Assembly (NCBI GenBank): GCA_002683195.1
Contig: NYSW01000014.1
Span: 1 to 17,040 of the forward strand
Source: Phycisphaerae bacterium
GTDB taxonomy: Bacteria > Planctomycetota > Phycisphaerae > Phycisphaerales > SM1A02
DNA length: 17,040 nt
Direction of reading: 5' to 3'
Below are positions 14,944-17,040 of the stretch, in pieces. Both the position numbers and the translations under genes were made by a program. The notes under the pieces were generated by a model. It saw only the letters and a list, made by a program, of their open reading frames with translations, had not been told where the DNA came from and ran no database searches. The stretch's first letter is position 1, and every line of letters starts with the position of its first letter.

Positions 14944-17040
14944 ATGCCAGTAGCTCGCTTCAACGCTCGGACCTTCTTCGGCGCCGCTCTGGTGTCTGCA
15001 GCCGTGGTTGCGATCCCGGTGGCCGCCGAGGTGGATGTGATCGCAATCGACTTCGGGCAGTCCCCGGCTCCATCCTGTGGTGAGAGTCCGCTTTACGTGG
15101 GGTCCTTCGACGGTTCAAGCGACTTCGTCGCGATGACCCTGTCGGACTGCGGCGCGGTCGAGAGTCCTCTGCTCGATCTCGGTGGCGGGGTGACGCTCCA
15201 GTTCACCAACGTCAGTGGTTGGAACAACACCGATGGTGTCGGTCCTGACCAGGTCCAGGCGCTCACCGGTGATCACTTCTTCACCGCCGGTCCACAGGGT
15301 GCCGACGACCCGGCGGCGTTCTCCATCTCCGGACTCGCTCCGGACGACATCCTGGTCTTCGAACTGGTCGATCGTCGAGGCGGGGAATCGGCGTTGGTGA
15401 CCTTCGAGGGGATCACGACCCTGGTGAGCAGCGATGCGGCCGGGGAGTTCACGGATGTCTCGCTCGGAGGGGTGACCGGAAAGTCGGGTTACGGCGGGTT
15501 CTTCACCGGTCCCGAGGGTTCGGGGGAAGGCAATCTGGCGGGGGCCCGGGTCACGATCATCAGCCCCGAGTCCGCCCCGTGCATCGGTGACTTCAACGGG
15601 GACGGCGACGTGAACGGTGCCGACTTCGGTGCGCTGCTCGCCGCCTGGGGCAAGTGCGGTGGTTGTCCGGAGGATCTCGACGGGAACGGCGTGGTCGCCG
15701 GTTCCGATCTCGGCGTTCTGCTTTCGGTCTGGGGCGAATGTCCGGGAGGCGGTGGACCCACCGGGGCCTGTTGCCTCGGTGAAGCCTGCTGGCAGGTCGG
15801 CGAAGCCGATTGCATGGAGGCCGGAGGCTCCTACAAGGGTGACGGCATCGCATGCGGGGTCGACACCTGTGAACCGCCGGTCCCCGGGTCCTGCTGCGAG
15901 GTGGGTGAAGCCGCCGGCTGCATCGATCCGATCTGTGCCAACGCCGTCTGTCAGACGCTCCCCGACTGCTGCGACGTCGCGTGGGACGCCGATTGTGCCG
16001 ATCTCGCGATCGAACTCTGCAACAACTGCGACGGCACCACCGACGTGAACGTCTATGCGGTGGACTTCGGGCAGGCGCCCGGATGCGGACCGAGTCCGGT
16101 CTTCAGCGGCACCTTCGACGGAACCACCGGCTTCGTCGGCATGACGCTCAGCGATTGCGGCGTGGTGGAAAGCCCCTCGTTGGATCTCGGAGCCGGAGTC
16201 ACCCTTGAATTCGTGAACGTGAGCGGCTGGAACAATACCGATGGCTTCCCGGCCAACGAAGTGCCCGCCCTCACCGGTGATCACTTCCTCTCCTCCGGTC
16301 TCGGGGCGGACGACCCGGTCGCCTTCTCGATCTCCGGCCTGGATCCCAGCGACCTCCTGATCTTCGAACTGGTCGACCGTCGTGGCTCGGAGACCGCCCT
16401 CGTCACCTTCGAAGGCGTCACCACCCTGGTCAAGAACGAGGAGATCGGTGAATTCACCGACGTCTCCGGTGGCGGGGTCTCCGGGAAGTCCGTCTACACC
16501 GGCTCGTTCACCGGTCCTGAAGGTGGGGGCGAAGGCAACCTCGCCGGGGCCAGAATCACGATCATCAAGACCGGTGGCAAGGGCGTGGTCGGCGCCTGCT
16601 GTCTCGGCGAGAACTGCTGGCAGATCGGAGAAGCCGTCTGCAACGCGGCCGGAGGCGAGTACCTCGGAGACGGGGTGGATTGCGATGCCGAGACCTGCGT
16701 CGAGCCCGGCCTGCTCGCCTGCTGCGAGGAAGGCGAGGTGCCCGGATGCATCGACCTGACCTGTTCCTACGTGGTCTGTCTGACCCTTCCCGACTGCTGC
16801 GACGTCCTGTGGGACGCCGACTGTGCGGCCCTGGCGATCCAGGAGTGCAATGACTGCGACGGCACCACCGACATCAAGGTGGCTGCGATCGACTTCGGTC
16901 AGTCGCCGGGTGCGGCCGATGGTTGCAACGGACCGAGTCCGGTCTACACCGGGGCCTTCGACGGCATCGATGGTTTCGTCGGCATGGAGATCAGCGACTG
17001 CGGCCTGGTCGAGAGCCCCGTGCTCAACATCGGCAGTGGG
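14944..17040 (+). CDS. Large secreted repeat protein with internal dockerin-like EF hands (3' end cut by window edge)
   Basis: The frame is open from ATG 14944 to the window end, 699 residues so far. A signal peptide ends near residue 28 (I-P-V-A-A before EVDV). The order is: unit 1 (about 30-212); a dockerin-like pair at 215-266 (DFNGDGDVNGAD, DLDGNGVVAGSD); a Gly-rich linker PGGGGPTG; Cys-rich module 1 (276-362, 16 Cys); unit 2 (from 367); Cys-rich module 2 (552-638, 16 Cys); and unit 3 (from 643, cut). Units share GWNNTDG, LTGDHF, FSISGL, FELVDRRG and GEGNLAGAR with the preceding gene. No enzyme motif is visible. The internal dockerin is odd, since such modules usually sit at a terminus. 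The upstream sequence TAAAGAG-ATG resembles that of the first repeat gene; GGAG lies 12 bases before the start. It is probably a paralogue with a surface or matrix role. Confidence 0.88.
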   Translation, partial: MPVARFNARTFFGAALVSAAVVAIPVAAEVDVIAIDFGQSPAPSCGESPLYVGSFDGSSDFVAMTLSDCGAVESPLLDLGGGVTLQFTNVSGWNNTDGVGPDQVQALTGDHFFTAGPQGADDPAAFSISGLAPDDILVFELVDRRGGESALVTFEGITTLVSSDAAGEFTDVSLGGVTGKSGYGGFFTGPEGSGEGNLAGARVTIISPESAPCIGDFNGDGDVNGADFGALLAAWGKCGGCPEDLDGNGVVAGSDLGVLLSVWGECPGGGGPTGACCLGEACWQVGEADCMEAGGSYKGDGIACGVDTCEPPVPGSCCEVGEAAGCIDPICANAVCQTLPDCCDVAWDADCADLAIELCNNCDGTTDVNVYAVDFGQAPGCGPSPVFSGTFDGTTGFVGMTLSDCGVVESPSLDLGAGVTLEFVNVSGWNNTDGFPANEVPALTGDHFLSSGLGADDPVAFSISGLDPSDLLIFELVDRRGSETALVTFEGVTTLVKNEEIGEFTDVSGGGVSGKSVYTGSFTGPEGGGEGNLAGARITIIKTGGKGVVGACCLGENCWQIGEAVCNAAGGEYLGDGVDCDAETCVEPGLLACCEEGEVPGCIDLTCSYVVCLTLPDCCDVLWDADCAALAIQECNDCDGTTDIKVAAIDFGQSPGAADGCNGPSPVYTGAFDGIDGFVGMEISDCGLVESPVLNIGSG
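15586..15741 (+). other. Internal dockerin-like EF-hand pair in the second repeat protein
   Basis: It encodes residues 215-266 with calcium loops DFNGDGDVNGAD and DLDGNGVVAGSD and the W-G-K-C-G-G-C-P-E-D-L connector. In the second loop one usual Asp position is Asn and another Ala, so binding may be weaker. It is followed by a Gly-rich linker. Confidence 0.8.
15769..16029 (+). other. Cys-rich module 1 of the second repeat protein (16 Cys)
   Basis: It encodes residues 276-362, with the same cysteine order as the module in the first protein, from CCLGEACW to LPDCCDVAWDADC and CNNC. Confidence 0.8.
16597..16857 (+). other. Cys-rich module 2 of the second repeat protein (16 Cys)
   Basis: It encodes residues 552-638, again with 16 cysteines in the same order, from CCLGENCW to LPDCCDVLWDADC and CNDC. 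It is the same length as module 1. Confidence 0.8.

Larger units (their letters stand above)
13156..17040 (+). repeat. Tandem protein-coding repeat: beta-unit plus Cys-rich module, five unit copies
   Basis: Unit copies begin near 13156, 13987, 15031, 16042 and 16870 across the two secreted-protein genes; the last is cut by the window edge. Within each gene the spacing from unit to unit is 276-278 codons, except between the first two units of the second gene, where it is about 62 codons longer because a dockerin pair is inserted. The repeats are recognisable at DNA level too, for example around the GGCTGGAACAA/GGTTGGAACAACACCGA and ACCGGTGATCACTTC segments. This fits growth of the genes by module duplication. 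Confidence 0.85.

Noticed and set aside
13156..17040. Repeats considered as a CRISPR-like or mobile-element array
   Set aside because: The repeats are in-frame protein modules of about 830 bases, with no short identical repeats, terminal inverted repeats or transposase.

Overview
The window is high-GC bacterial DNA with tightly packed genes. It most likely comes from a planctomycete of the Phycisphaerae/Phycisphaerales type. The main clue is at the right end: two secreted proteins with dockerin-like EF-hand pairs (D-x-N-x-D-G loops followed by W-G-x-C-x-G-C-P-E-D-L) and cysteine-rich modules (L-P-D-C-C-x-V-x-W-D), a style I associate with that class. This is inference from style, since no rRNA or tRNA is present.

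Left part (1-2789, minus strand): a co-oriented, closely spaced gene set. In transcription order it is an S41-family lipoprotein protease homologue, a secreted LolA-like protein, and a NatA-type ABC ATPase that runs off the left edge. The last two overlap by four bases. This looks like an envelope-maintenance operon whose permease probably lies outside the window.

Middle (2790-11615): a divergent intergenic region holds a near-perfect 20-bp palindrome upstream of a full-length cobalamin-dependent methionine synthase (metH). Next comes an HD-GYP phosphodiesterase with a GAF domain and a receiver domain that has lost its phospho-acceptor. A small acidic protein of unknown function follows. A minus-strand secreted ClpP/NfeD-fold protein without a recognisable catalytic serine converges on it, and ribonuclease D with an HRDC domain is read divergently from that.

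Right part (11616-17040): a terminator region, then a LacI-family regulator preceded by CTGGAA/TTCCAG inverted repeats that look like its own operators, then two tandem genes for large secreted repeat proteins. Both are built from the same roughly 277-residue period, made of a beta-rich unit of about 175 residues followed by an 87-88-residue module with 16 cysteines, plus one dockerin-like EF-hand pair. The first protein is complete at 557 aa with the dockerin at its C-terminus. The second is cut by the right window edge after 699 aa and carries its dockerin internally, between the first unit and the first cysteine-rich module. No catalytic domain is visible in either. This regulator plus repeat-protein locus is the most unusual part of the window. 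No insertion sequence, CRISPR array, tRNA or rRNA was recognised.
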